From contig NZ_AFPK01000026.1 in NCBI RefSeq assembly GCF_000220525.1, positions 1 to 64,000 of the forward strand: a stretch of 64,000 nt of DNA, written 5' to 3'. The DNA is from Ochrovirga pacifica (lineage in GTDB: Bacteria; Bacteroidota; Bacteroidia; Flavobacteriales; Flavobacteriaceae). Below, one piece after another: positions 9,952 through 19,850 of this stretch (positions are counted from its first letter, which is position 1; every line of letters starts with the position of its first letter). The position numbers and the translations under genes were made by a program. A model generated the notes under the pieces. It did no database searches, had not been told where the DNA came from, and saw only the letters and a list, made by a program, of their open reading frames with translations.

Positions 9952-10374
9952 TTAGCTATCTTTAATAATTAATTCATTCAATTCAATCTCTATCAACGTT
10001 CCATTGTTACCTTTTACAGAACATCCTCCGTATTTATCAATTACGAGTTCTAAACTTCCCAGATTGTCAAATCGATAATAAACTTCAGAAGTGTGTACAC
10101 GCAACAAAACTCCGTATTTTTCTATAGGATATTTTTCGTAATTAGAAATTTTTTCTTCTCCTAAATACGTAAAGTTTACCTGACCAATTCCTGGAATTGC
10201 AATATAACCATTGGTTAAATTTTGATATGTAAACTGATAGTGTTTGTTGATAATAGCTTGTTGTTGATGTCCATCCTTATCATAGTAAAACAGACATTCG
10301 TAATAGTAATTGTTGACTACTTTTAATTGAAACATACGCTCTATTTGGTGATTTTTTATAACATCTATCACCAA
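9952..10374 (-). CDS. Hypothetical protein next to tail-collar gene
   Basis: 140 residues, unrecognised. It has no signal peptide or membrane segment, is rich in Tyr, Ile and Asn, and has alternating hydrophobic/polar stretches suggesting an all-beta fold. Its stop is two bases before the start of the tail-collar gene, so co-transcription and probably a shared role are likely. A second ATG at codon 14 could be the real start. Function unknown. Confidence 0.6.
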   Translation of the reverse strand: MVIDVIKNHQIERMFQLKVVNNYYYECLFYYDKDGHQQQAIINKHYQFTYQNLTNGYIAIPGIGQVNFTYLGEEKISNYEKYPIEKYGVLLRVHTSEVYYRFDNLGSLELVIDKYGGCSVKGNNGTLIEIELNELIIKDS

Positions 10375-10446
10375 AGTTATTTCAAGTCAAATACTTTGTT
10401 TAAAAAAACACGAACAAACTTTTCTTTCAATAAAAAGATAAAACTC

Positions 10447-13350
10447 TTACACCAAAGCTTCCCTTAATACCGTTACAGGATGTAAGCTAGTTCTTTGGGT
10501 TCCATCTTTTATCTGATGCCTACAACTTGTTCCTGCTGCAACCAAAATAGTTTCCGAAGATGTATTTCTAATTTTAGGGAACAAAGTATCTTCTCCCATT
10601 TGCATACTAATAGAATAGTGTTCCTTTTCATAACCAAAAGACCCAGCCATTCCGCAACAACCCGAATTGATTAAGGTGACTTTGTAATTAGGTATTACAT
10701 TTAGCATATCAAACGTAGACTTGCTAGTGCTTAAGGCTTTTTGATGACAATGAACGTGAATTTTTACTTCTCTTGACTTTTGAGTAAAAGCGGTTTCATC
10801 TATATTTCCTAGTGCTATTTCTTTGGCTAAAAATTCTTCTATTGTAAAAGTGTAAGTAGCTAGTTCTTTTGCTATTTTTGGGTCATTTGCAAGTTTTAAG
10901 TATTCATCTCTAAAAGACAAAATTGCCGATGGTTCTATTCCCACTAATGGATTTTCTCTTGAAGTTACGGAAGAAAAAATACTGATATTTTCTTCTGCTA
11001 CTTGTTTTGCTTCTTTTAAAAAACCTTTAGACAAATAAGCTCTTCCGCTTTGTTCATGATTGATAAACACAGATTGATATCCCAACCGTGTCAATAACAA
11101 CAAGGCATCTTTCCCTACAGATACATCGTAGTAATTGGTAAACTCGTCATTAAAAAAGTAAATGGTTTTTATAGGGTCTGTTACCTGTAATTCTTCTTCA
11201 TTATTTTCAATCCAGTCCCATAAAGTTATCCTTTTTAGACTAGGTAATTTTCTTTCTTTGGCAATTCCCACAAAAGACTTAGACAATTTGGTATTGCTAA
11301 TAAAATTGACACTCCTAGCTCCAAACGTTAAATATTGGTTGATTTTTACCAAATTAGCAAAAAGACGATCTCTTAACCGATATCCGTTTGCTTGCTGATA
11401 TTGATACAAAAACTCTGTTTTTAATGCTGTTACATCTACATTGCTAGGACATTCGCTTGCACAAGCTTTGCATCCCACACAATAATCGAAAACCTGCTTT
11501 AAAGTTTCGCTATTAAATTTATTCTGATGCGTATTGTTTGTTAAAACCTCTCTAAGGGCATTGGCTCTGGCTCTTGTTGTGTCTTTCTCGTTTTTAGTTG
11601 CTCTGTAACTGGGGCACATTACTCCGCCAGCAGCAATTGACTTTCTGCAATCTCCAGATCCATTGCATTGTTCTGCCAAGCTTAGAATTCCGTTGTTTTC
11701 AGAAAAATTTAGCTTGGTTTTAACTATAGGCTCTATTCTATCGGTTTCGTACCTTAGAGATTCATCCATTTTAAAAGGATAGACTATTTTCCCATTATTA
11801 AATATGTAATCGGAATCAAAGACTTCTTTTAGCTGAACTAGAAGTGTGTAGTTTTTTTCGTCTATCATTGTCGGAATAAACTCTGCTCTTACAATTCCAT
11901 CTCCATGTTCTCCGCTTAGAGACCCTTGGTATTTTTTTACCAACAAAGCTACACGTGTGGTAATGGTTCTAAATAGAGCAACGTCCTCTTTTATTTTTAA
12001 ATTTAATATAGGTCGTAAATGAATTTCTCCTGCCCCTGCATGTGCATAGTACACTGCTTTTTGCCCATATTCTTTCATCATTTTTGTAAAATCTGCAATA
12101 TAGTTGGCTAAGTCTGATAATGCAACCGCTGTATCCTCAACACAAGCCACAGCTTTTTTATCACCTACCATATTACCTAAAGCTCCCAAACCTGCTTTTC
12201 TTAGCTCGTGTACTCCTTCAATTTTTTTGCCTTTTATAATAGGATGTGCATAACCAAAATTGGCTGTTTTTAAATCGTCAATAAGTACTTGTGCCTTTTC
12301 TAATGCTTTTTCTAAACTATCGTCCGCTACTTCTAACATTAGAATTGCCGATGGATTGCCTTGTAAAAAACTTCTATTCTGTTCTTGAGATCGAATATTT
12401 TTTGTGCAATCTAAAATAATTTTATCCATCAATTCACAATTATACAGTTCGTGTTGCATAGCCACGTTTACTGCTTGTAAAGAGCTTTCTATAGACTTAA
12501 AATGTGACGCTACCATAACATGATGTTTGGGCGGAAGCACATCTAATTGTAACGTAATTTCCGTAATAAAAGCCAAGGTGCCTTCACTACCACAAAGCAC
12601 TTTAGCCAGATTGATGTTTTTTTGTGTTCCACCAAATAGTTCAAACTTTAAAAACTCATCTATGGCATATCCTGTGTTTCGTCTGTGAATTTCGGGTTTG
12701 GGAAACTTTTGATGTATTTCTTGCTGAATCTCTTTTTGCTGATAGGTTTCTAATATATGTCTATAAATTTTACCTTCTAAGTTCTGTTGTTTGGCTTTTT
12801 GTAAAAATTTTGCAGCGTTTACCTCTTCAAAAACCACCTCACTAGCATCACTTAGCAAGGCTTTCATTTTTTGCACTTTATCTCTTGTTACTCCATATCG
12901 GATGGAAGTGGTTCCAGAACTATTGTTTCCGACCATCCCTCCTATCATACAACGATTGGCCGTAGAAGTATTAGGTCCAAAAAACAATCCCTCTTGTTTT
13001 ACCATTCTATTTAAGTCGTCTCTAATAACACCTGGCTGGACTGTTACTGTTTTGTTACTAGGGTTGTATGATACTATTTTTGTAAAGTATTTAGACACAT
13101 CTACCACCAATCCCTCTCCAACACATTGTCCTGCTAAGGAAGTTCCTGCAGTTCTAGCAATTAATGTTATTTGTTGTTCTTTGGCAAAAAGAATAATTTT
13201 TTTTAGATCTGAAATGGATTTAGGCAAGGCCACTCCCATTGGAATCTTTCTATAAACGGAAGCATCCGTAGCATATATTTTTTGATGTAAGTCATCTGTG
13301 TGTAATTCCCCTTCTAACTGAGTGGAAAGTGAGTTTAGTGCTGTCTCCAT
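10447..13350 (-). CDS. FAD-linked oxidase / Fe-S dehydrogenase fusion (D-lactate or glycolate type)
   Basis: 967 residues from the ATG at 13350 (an upstream in-frame ATG adds three residues). The N-terminal half is a PCMH-type FAD-binding domain (GTSLAGQCVG and GNNSSGTTSIRYG) with the C-terminal FAD-oxidase cap, including GEHGDGIVR. A ferredoxin-like segment follows, with CNGSGDCRK near 565 and CVGCKACASECPSNVD near 623. The C-terminus is a CCG (GlcF/HdrD) domain with NSGCCGMAGSFGYE near 893. This joins GlcD- and GlcF-like parts in one chain, as in many Bacteroidota and in Dld-II-type D-lactate dehydrogenases. It oxidises a 2-hydroxy acid, passing electrons to the membrane quinone pool; which acid is not determined. 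Confidence 0.88.
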   Translation of the reverse strand: METALNSLSTQLEGELHTDDLHQKIYATDASVYRKIPMGVALPKSISDLKKIILFAKEQQITLIARTAGTSLAGQCVGEGLVVDVSKYFTKIVSYNPSNKTVTVQPGVIRDDLNRMVKQEGLFFGPNTSTANRCMIGGMVGNNSSGTTSIRYGVTRDKVQKMKALLSDASEVVFEEVNAAKFLQKAKQQNLEGKIYRHILETYQQKEIQQEIHQKFPKPEIHRRNTGYAIDEFLKFELFGGTQKNINLAKVLCGSEGTLAFITEITLQLDVLPPKHHVMVASHFKSIESSLQAVNVAMQHELYNCELMDKIILDCTKNIRSQEQNRSFLQGNPSAILMLEVADDSLEKALEKAQVLIDDLKTANFGYAHPIIKGKKIEGVHELRKAGLGALGNMVGDKKAVACVEDTAVALSDLANYIADFTKMMKEYGQKAVYYAHAGAGEIHLRPILNLKIKEDVALFRTITTRVALLVKKYQGSLSGEHGDGIVRAEFIPTMIDEKNYTLLVQLKEVFDSDYIFNNGKIVYPFKMDESLRYETDRIEPIVKTKLNFSENNGILSLAEQCNGSGDCRKSIAAGGVMCPSYRATKNEKDTTRARANALREVLTNNTHQNKFNSETLKQVFDYCVGCKACASECPSNVDVTALKTEFLYQYQQANGYRLRDRLFANLVKINQYLTFGARSVNFISNTKLSKSFVGIAKERKLPSLKRITLWDWIENNEEELQVTDPIKTIYFFNDEFTNYYDVSVGKDALLLLTRLGYQSVFINHEQSGRAYLSKGFLKEAKQVAEENISIFSSVTSRENPLVGIEPSAILSFRDEYLKLANDPKIAKELATYTFTIEEFLAKEIALGNIDETAFTQKSREVKIHVHCHQKALSTSKSTFDMLNVIPNYKVTLINSGCCGMAGSFGYEKEHYSISMQMGEDTLFPKIRNTSSETILVAAGTSCRHQIKDGTQRTSLHPVTVLREALV

Positions 13351-13469
13351 GAATATCAAAAATAAGAAACCTAAACTTTTATAGTTCCATTAAACAGATA
13401 AAATCCATCGTTTAGACCTTTTGTTTTGTGTAGTGATTTAATTTTACACCAAGCCCTATCATTTTTTAT

Positions 13470-13504
13470 AAAAAAAGCCCCATCGCTAAAATGGATGAGG
13501 CTTT
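13470..13504 (-). terminator. Terminator of the susCD transcript
   Basis: The arms AAAGCC-C-CATC and GATG-A-GGCTTT enclose a nine-base loop. On the minus strand a run of seven T residues follows. It lies 28 bases past the SusD stop. Confidence 0.7.
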
Positions 13505-13531
13505 GTGAAAAAAGTAAAATTTATTTAAACC

Positions 13532-15094
13532 TTATTCTGCTGGTAACAACAAGTTTGGATTTAAAACGGTTTCTGTATCTGGTATTGGAGTAAACCAAAG
13601 ACTATTGTCATATGGATCTCCAACCAATGGAATGTCTGCTGTATCTATTGGGTCTCGTAAGTCATTAACAGGTCCTACCAATTCATGTCTAACCAAATCA
13701 AACCATCTTACTCCTCCTATCTCTCCTAAAAACTCATAGGCTTTTTCAGTTAAAATTGCATCTACAATTGCATCTTTGTCTGGCAATGAAATCGCCGTGT
13801 AGTCAATAAGAGCATTTGGTAATTTCCAAAATTCAGTAGGTAACAATGCTACATCTGCTTGTTTTGTTGCCCCACCAGCGTAAGCTCTTCTTTTTACATA
13901 ATTCAGTTTTTCCCTTGCTTCTGGCAAATCTCCTGTATTGGCACAAGCTTCTGCATAGATTAACAAAATTTCGGCATAACGAATGGCTATGTTATCATTT
14001 GAAGTTTGCCACCTATGTTCAAAAACATGATCTACTGGATCTGTTGAATTAGGAGCTTGTGTTCCCCAAGTAAATTTAGTTACTACAGGGTTTCCAAACT
14101 GATCAAAAAATGGATTTCCTGTGGTAGCTGTTGAATATTCTTTTCTATACCCTTCAGGAAAATTGTTAAAGTAGGTCCATTCCATATAAAAGTCCATCCA
14201 ATTAGCCCATCTTAGACCATAGCTTCTATTATGAGTTGCAAAAGGCCAAGGATCTTTTTGACAATAGTGCGAAAAAATAACCTCTTTGTTAATTTGGTGT
14301 GGATCCTGAAAACTATGTGCAAAATCATCTGTAAGTGAGTACACTCCACCATCTATAATTTCTTTAGTTAATTGTTTCACTTGAGCCCACTTATCTGCTT
14401 CATTATAGGGCCAACCAGTTAGGTGTAAATAAACTTTCGCTAGATAAGCTTTGGCCGCTGTTTTAGAAGCATGCCCATCAGCTACCATTGGATCTGTATC
14501 TCTTGGGTTTGCAGCCCATTGCATTGCAAAAGTTAAATCATCTATAGCTTGTTGCATTACTTTTCTTTTCTGTGTCTTTTTAATCGTTAAATCTACAGCA
14601 GAAACTAAAGGCATAGGAACATCTCCAAAAGTACTAGCTAATTTGTAATAAATTACTCCTCTTACAAACCTAGCATTTGCAATATAATAGTTTAACACAT
14701 CTTCCTCTAAATCCGTTATTTGCTCTGCATTTTCTAATACAGAATTACAATTAGCAATAGTTTGGTAGCTTGTGTTCCAATTGTTTGTTACCCACGAATT
14801 TCCTCCTGTTAATCCAAAACGATCAGCTTCAATTAAAGGAATTTTATTACTTCCTGTTCTAGATGTCAAATCATCAGCACCCATATAAGATGAAAGCATT
14901 TCTAGAGACCAGGTATTTCTATGCCATACTCCAAAAATCCCTACCAATCCAGACTCTAATGTCTTATCATCAGAGTAATAACTTTGAGGAATTTCAACTC
15001 CTGACAAATCTTCATCTAAATCCTCACAACTTGTTAATGTAATACTACAACTTGCTAAGGCAACGTATATATATTTTAATATTTTATTTTTCAT
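13532..15094 (-). CDS. susD: SusD/RagB family glycan-binding lipoprotein
   Basis: 520 residues. The signal peptide carries a lipobox with Cys23 (TLTSC), followed by acidic EDLDEDLSG, the usual surface-lipoprotein export signal of Bacteroidota. TPR-like helical regions (for example about 95-215) and the conserved C-terminal EKAYEFLGEIGGVRWFDLVRH identify SusD/RagB. The protein sits over the SusC barrel at the surface and captures oligosaccharide before import. It follows the SusC gene by 30 bases and has its own terminator, so the susCD pair ends the transcript. The ligand is inferred from the neighbours (sulfated galactan), not from the protein. Confidence 0.95.
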   Translation of the reverse strand: MKNKILKYIYVALASCSITLTSCEDLDEDLSGVEIPQSYYSDDKTLESGLVGIFGVWHRNTWSLEMLSSYMGADDLTSRTGSNKIPLIEADRFGLTGGNSWVTNNWNTSYQTIANCNSVLENAEQITDLEEDVLNYYIANARFVRGVIYYKLASTFGDVPMPLVSAVDLTIKKTQKRKVMQQAIDDLTFAMQWAANPRDTDPMVADGHASKTAAKAYLAKVYLHLTGWPYNEADKWAQVKQLTKEIIDGGVYSLTDDFAHSFQDPHQINKEVIFSHYCQKDPWPFATHNRSYGLRWANWMDFYMEWTYFNNFPEGYRKEYSTATTGNPFFDQFGNPVVTKFTWGTQAPNSTDPVDHVFEHRWQTSNDNIAIRYAEILLIYAEACANTGDLPEAREKLNYVKRRAYAGGATKQADVALLPTEFWKLPNALIDYTAISLPDKDAIVDAILTEKAYEFLGEIGGVRWFDLVRHELVGPVNDLRDPIDTADIPLVGDPYDNSLWFTPIPDTETVLNPNLLLPAE

Positions 15095-15124
15095 TTGTGT
15101 CTCTTTTTAGTTATTTAATGAATC

Positions 15125-18100
15125 TTAGAATGACAATTTAGCTCCAAAAGATACTGTTCTTGTTAGTGGATAAGAAAAAGCATCAATCCCTGCCTGTGCA
15201 TCACTATTGATAGCTGTACTAGATGCTTCTGGGTCTAAACCACTGTAATTTGTAAAGGTTACTACATTGTCTACACTTCCATAAAACCTTAAAGAGCTTA
15301 TTTTTAACTTATCAGTAATTGTCTTCGGAAAATTATATCCTAATGTGATATTACTAATTTTAAAGAAAGATGCATCTTCAACATACTGACTTACCACATA
15401 ATTCCCCGTATAATCATTCCCAACAGGATAACTTTGTTGTGATGAACCAGTGTTTGTAGGTGTCCATCTATTTCTATAATCTGCATGAGATAACATTTGA
15501 TTCATAAAATTTCTTGACCAATTGTAAGTCTCATTTCCAATAGAACCTACGCACTGGACTGCTGCATCAAATCCTTTGTACGACATATTGGTTCCCAATC
15601 CAAAAACAACATCTGGCATTGTATTACCAATAATCTGTCTATCGCTTGCTGAATAATTTCCACTATTATCTACATCTTCGTACTTAACCTCTCCTGGTTT
15701 TGATCCATAGTTCGCTGCTTCTGCAGCCTCATCTTCTTGCCAAATTCCTATAGCTTTTAACCCATACAAACTTCCCATTTCTTCACCTTTTTTTACAATA
15801 AATTTAGAATTTCCTCCTACCAAACTCCATATACCTAATGGCTCTTCATTGGCTAAAAAGGTTTCATCTAAACCACCTAAATCTTTTACTATGTTCACAT
15901 TTCTAGATACATTTACGTAAGCATCCCAATGTAAATCTTGACTATCCATTACATTAAAGTTTACCCCTAACTCAATACCATTGTTATGAATTTCAGCTAG
16001 GTTAGCTCCAAACGATGGACTTCCTGTATATCTTGGGATCGATTTTTCCAATACAATATCTGATGTTTGTTTTGAGTATAAGTCTAACGTTACACTCAAA
16101 CGGTTGTTCAACATTCCTGATTCCACACCAAAATTGTACTGAGTTGTTCTTTCCCACTTAATAAATGGATCTGTTGGGCTTCCTAAGATTTTACCTGTTG
16201 TTGTATTTTGTCCGTCTAACAAAGAAGAACCAAATCCTGCTGCAACGTTGGGATCTGTTTCAAATTTTGTAAACCTATAATAATTATCTACAGAGCTGTT
16301 TGCTGTTGAACCAAAACCTACTCTTAACTTTAACCTACTTAACCACTCAGAATTTTTTACAAATTCTTCTTTTGTAGCATTCCATGCCAATGCTGCTGAT
16401 GGAAAGTAATCCCATCTGTGATCTGGATGTAATACAGAGTGCCCATCTGCTCTTAACGAAGCTGTTAGCAAATACTTCCCTTTGTAACTGTAATTTAAAC
16501 GTCCCATATAAGATCGTATTTTTCTTGCCCCTCCTAGCCCTGTAGAAACTATTCTTGAAGGCTCTGCACTTCCTAAAAAATACCATTCGTTAGAAAGTGT
16601 AGGCAAGTTGCTAACGTTTGCTAATGTATTTTGTCCTGTTGTTTTTTGATATTCATAAACAACTGTTGCTTTAATTTTATGATCTCCAAGCTCATTTTCA
16701 TAATTCAGCATACTTGTGGTCATGTATCTTTTTCCTCTTCTGTATACGTGTTGAGCAGTTACATCATCTCTATCTACATTTACATTATCAATTAAAGTTC
16801 TTTGTCCTGTAAACCCGGTGGTAAACCTACCTGAATTGTTAAAATCAAAAGAAAATCCATTTCTTAAGTTGAAATGCAAATCTAAATTAGATAATAAACT
16901 CTCATTTTCAGTCTCTTGATTTTGCTTAATTGCTTGTTCAGGATGTACATCACGCCCTACCAAAAATGCTCCATTATAACTGTTGTAATTATTAGGGTTC
17001 ATTATATTTCCTTGATCATCTCTTGCAGGCCAAAACTGAGGAAAAATTACAGCACGTCCTAAAGCATTATTTCTACCTCCTGTCCCTACTCCATTTGCCT
17101 GACTATCAGTCATTGTTCCATAGGTATTGAATTTAAAATCTATGTTTTTCCCAATTTTTCCTGCAATATTAGATCTCAAAGATTTTCTTTTATAAAAAGA
17201 GTTCTTAATTACTCCCTCATCATCTAAGCTATTAGCAGAAAAATAATATCTTAGATTCTCACCTCCACCATTTAGGGTTAATGTATGATTTTTTCTTATT
17301 CCATCTCTTGTTACTAAATCTTGCCAGTCAGTTCCCCCGTTTTGTTTAAAATAATCTACCTCTTCTGGAGTAAAAGCTGCTGGATTTCCTAAAGCATCTC
17401 TTTGTTCATTAATCAATTCAGCCATTTCTCCTGCTGAAAGTAATTGGTATTTATTGACCATATTACTAATGCTGTAATTGGTATCAAAAGTTACTTTAAA
17501 AGGTCCACCTTCTGGTTTTACTGTAGAAATCAACACAACTCCGTTTGCTCCTAAAGAACCATAAACTGCTGTTGCTGAAGCATCTTTTAAAATATCAATC
17601 TTAGCTATATCTGCAGGGTTTATTGTAGAAATATCTGCACCAATAAAACCATCTATTACATACAAAGGCTCATTAGACCCATTAATAGAACCTGCTCCAC
17701 GTATTCTCATCTTCATTCTTTGTCCTGGTGCACCCGTATTTTGCTTAATTGCTACCCCAGCCACTCTTCCTTGCATTCCTGTTTCCATTTTTACAATAGG
17801 AGCTTTTAATAATTTTTCTGATGTAATAGAAGAGATAGCTCCAGTAACATCACTCCTCTTTTGTGTACCATATCCCACCAACACAATTTCATCTAAATCT
17901 GCGGTAGAAGCTTTCATAGTTACATTAATAGTGTTGCTATCTTTTACCAAAACTTCTTGAGTTACATAACCCATAAAAGAAAAAATCAGTACTGCTGGCT
18001 TTTCATTTACAAGAATAGAATAGTTCCCATCAAAATCAGAATTTACTCCTAAAGAAGTTCCTTTTACCATTACGGTTACTCCAATCATTGGAGTTCCTCC

Positions 18101-18532
18101 TTCATCCGTAATGGTTCCAGTAATTTTTTGACTTTGTTCATTAGCAAACCCAGACAGGGCATACATTTTTTGCGCATTGCTTGTCAACACAATCTGCTTG
18201 TCTAACACATCGTATGTAATTTGTGTGTCTTTAAAAATTCTGTCCAAAACTTTATGCACACGTGTTTCTTTAAAATCAACAGAAACTTTTTTGGCATAAT
18301 CTACTTCATTGTCGTTGTACAGAAATTTGAATTCCGTTTTAGATTCTATTTCATGCAGCACATTTTCAATACTAGTATTTTCTAACTTTAGAGTAATTTT
18401 AGTGTTTTGCGAATACGTATTGGCATGGATTTGAAACAGAGAAAAAATGAATAAATAAATAGTTAGTTTCATCTTTAAATCCAACTTTAGGGTGTAGCGA
18501 GTACTCCTCACTACATTAATGAGATTTTTCAT
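15125..18532 (-). CDS. susC: SusC/RagA TonB-linked transporter with STN signalling domain
   Basis: 1135 residues. A long leader with an internal MKLTIYLFIFSLF signal core is typical of this family, so I keep the first ATG; codon 21 is the alternative. An STN domain (about 40-120, ISLKL-type strands and FLYN) precedes a carboxypeptidase-regulatory domain (about 135-215), a plug with LYVIDGFIGAD and a C-terminal barrel ending AKLSF. SusC imports oligosaccharides across the outer membrane with SusD. The STN domain contacts FecR, so this is a transducing SusC that activates the upstream ECF sigma factor when substrate binds. The leader contains a hairpin opposite a possible antisense RNA. Confidence 0.96.
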   Translation of the reverse strand: MKNLINVVRSTRYTLKLDLKMKLTIYLFIFSLFQIHANTYSQNTKITLKLENTSIENVLHEIESKTEFKFLYNDNEVDYAKKVSVDFKETRVHKVLDRIFKDTQITYDVLDKQIVLTSNAQKMYALSGFANEQSQKITGTITDEGGTPMIGVTVMVKGTSLGVNSDFDGNYSILVNEKPAVLIFSFMGYVTQEVLVKDSNTINVTMKASTADLDEIVLVGYGTQKRSDVTGAISSITSEKLLKAPIVKMETGMQGRVAGVAIKQNTGAPGQRMKMRIRGAGSINGSNEPLYVIDGFIGADISTINPADIAKIDILKDASATAVYGSLGANGVVLISTVKPEGGPFKVTFDTNYSISNMVNKYQLLSAGEMAELINEQRDALGNPAAFTPEEVDYFKQNGGTDWQDLVTRDGIRKNHTLTLNGGGENLRYYFSANSLDDEGVIKNSFYKRKSLRSNIAGKIGKNIDFKFNTYGTMTDSQANGVGTGGRNNALGRAVIFPQFWPARDDQGNIMNPNNYNSYNGAFLVGRDVHPEQAIKQNQETENESLLSNLDLHFNLRNGFSFDFNNSGRFTTGFTGQRTLIDNVNVDRDDVTAQHVYRRGKRYMTTSMLNYENELGDHKIKATVVYEYQKTTGQNTLANVSNLPTLSNEWYFLGSAEPSRIVSTGLGGARKIRSYMGRLNYSYKGKYLLTASLRADGHSVLHPDHRWDYFPSAALAWNATKEEFVKNSEWLSRLKLRVGFGSTANSSVDNYYRFTKFETDPNVAAGFGSSLLDGQNTTTGKILGSPTDPFIKWERTTQYNFGVESGMLNNRLSVTLDLYSKQTSDIVLEKSIPRYTGSPSFGANLAEIHNNGIELGVNFNVMDSQDLHWDAYVNVSRNVNIVKDLGGLDETFLANEEPLGIWSLVGGNSKFIVKKGEEMGSLYGLKAIGIWQEDEAAEAANYGSKPGEVKYEDVDNSGNYSASDRQIIGNTMPDVVFGLGTNMSYKGFDAAVQCVGSIGNETYNWSRNFMNQMLSHADYRNRWTPTNTGSSQQSYPVGNDYTGNYVVSQYVEDASFFKISNITLGYNFPKTITDKLKISSLRFYGSVDNVVTFTNYSGLDPEASSTAINSDAQAGIDAFSYPLTRTVSFGAKLSF

Positions 18533-18539
18533 ACTTTTG
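18532..18539 (+). promoter_or_regulatory. Plus-strand -7 element opposite the susC start codon
   Basis: TACTTTTG on the plus strand matches TAnnTTTG exactly and overlaps the complement of the susC ATG. There is no plus-strand gene downstream before fecR, so its only visible product would be the short RNA ending at 18623. No -33 element is evident, and A-rich DNA before start codons can create this motif by chance. Confidence 0.4.
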
Positions 18540-18543
18540 TTTT

Positions 18544-18623
18544 TTCGTTTAGTGTTTAATTAATTGTTAGTTAGCACTATAATTATGGATCGGGAAATGT
18601 GGCCGCATTTCTCGATTTTTTTT
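18544..18623 (+). ncRNA. Candidate antisense small RNA against the susC leader
   Basis: Between fecR and susC (both minus strand) the plus strand has a consensus -7 element (18532-18539) and, about 60 bases on, a hairpin at 18589-18616. Its arms are ATCGGGAAATG and CATTTCTCGAT, the loop is TGGCCG, and eight T residues follow. On the minus strand the T-run is on the wrong side, so the hairpin cannot terminate fecR. A transcript of about 75-80 bases would be fully complementary to the susC 5' leader, with a self-complementary GGCC in the loop suited to kissing contact. Antisense RNAs of this layout (DonS type) repress susC homologues in Bacteroides. Existence of the RNA is inferred. Confidence 0.45.
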
Positions 18624-18671
18624 ATAGCACTTAAAGTGATTGGTCATCTCTTATAAGTCAAGTCATAAAAT

Positions 18672-19850
18672 TTAGTTTTTAGGTTTGTAAATGTGAATGA
18701 TATTCTCTTCTTTGGTATAGTCAATTTTAAAACTTTTGCTAAAAGTATTTAACACCTGTTCAATGGTTTCTATATCAAACCTTGCAGTAAACCTTTTTTC
18801 AGACAATTCTGTGTAGTGATTGTTAATTTTCACATTGTAGTGTCTTTCTAATTTTTTAAGTATATTTTTAAACTTTAAGTGTTTAAAAACTATTTTCCCA
18901 TCAATCCAACAAGTATATATAGAAGTGTCATACACATTACCTACTTTCATCACTTTTTTAGTATTTATCCAACTAGCTCTTTGATTGGGGTATAGGGTAA
19001 ATGGTTTTAGTACAGATTTAGATTTCTTGTCATTGTACAAGCTTACTGCTCCCTCTACCAATACTGTATTGATTGCCCAGTCTTCTGGATAACATGAAAC
19101 ATTGAATTTTGTTCCTAATACTTTTATATTAAGATCATTAGACTTTACTATAAACGGATGCTTTTTATCTTTATAAACTTCAAAAAAAGCTTCTCCTACC
19201 AAAGAGACTTCTCTTTTTTGATTGGGTAAAAATCGGATTGGATATTTTAAAGTGGTACCCGAATTTAAGTAAACTTTTGTGCTATCGGATAAAAGCAATT
19301 GAAATTGTTTTCCGTAAGGAACTGTAATGACATTAAACTTCAGCTCCGTTGTTTGTGTATCTCCTATATATGCCAGTTGTTGCCCTTTTTGTACCCCAAT
19401 CACTTCGCCCTTTTTGTTGACTAAAGTTCTGGTTCCATCCTCAGAAATTACTTCTACTTTACCATCATCGTGTTTTAGTATAATTTCATTTTCTGCATAT
19501 TGATACGTTTCTGGAGCTGTATAATAATAGTCATAAAAAAAGTAAGAAACACCAGCCAGCCCAACAAACACAGCTGCATACTTTACACTTTTTTTTAAGT
19601 AGTAAAGTTTTGTTTTAGGAGCCACCAGTTCTTCAATTTCTTTCCATTGTTGTTTTTTATCTTGTTTTAGTTTTTTGATAAACGAATTTCTTTGGTCTTT
19701 TTCTTTTTGATTGCTTAGCCTGTAAAAAATTTCTTTAGTATCTGCAGGATTGAAAAGACTTCCTATCTCATCTTCATTCACCTTTTTGTCCTTTAACATA
19801 GACAATGCTATTTTTTTAGCAAGGACAATAATATTTTCTATTCTTTTCAT
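18672..19850 (-). CDS. FecR family anti-sigma regulator
   Basis: 392 residues. A cytoplasmic N-terminal part (1-85) contacts the sigma factor, one membrane segment follows (about 88-108, VKYAAVFVGLAGVSYFFYDYYY), then the periplasmic FecR beta-helix domain (about 165-265, VPYGKQFQLLLSDSTKVYLNSG) and a C-terminal STN-like DUF4974 domain (about 325-390, LKFKNILKKLERHYNVKI). It holds the ECF sigma factor inactive until the SusC STN domain reports substrate. It lies downstream of the sigma gene (102-base gap) and upstream of susC (139-base gap with the hairpin). Confidence 0.93.
   Translation of the reverse strand: MKRIENIIVLAKKIALSMLKDKKVNEDEIGSLFNPADTKEIFYRLSNQKEKDQRNSFIKKLKQDKKQQWKEIEELVAPKTKLYYLKKSVKYAAVFVGLAGVSYFFYDYYYTAPETYQYAENEIILKHDDGKVEVISEDGTRTLVNKKGEVIGVQKGQQLAYIGDTQTTELKFNVITVPYGKQFQLLLSDSTKVYLNSGTTLKYPIRFLPNQKREVSLVGEAFFEVYKDKKHPFIVKSNDLNIKVLGTKFNVSCYPEDWAINTVLVEGAVSLYNDKKSKSVLKPFTLYPNQRASWINTKKVMKVGNVYDTSIYTCWIDGKIVFKHLKFKNILKKLERHYNVKINNHYTELSEKRFTARFDIETIEQVLNTFSKSFKIDYTKEENIIHIYKPKN

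Noticed and set aside
10447-13350. Member of the polysaccharide locus
   Set aside because: It is next to susD on the same strand but separated by a clear terminator, and 2-hydroxyacid dehydrogenases of this type are common core genes.
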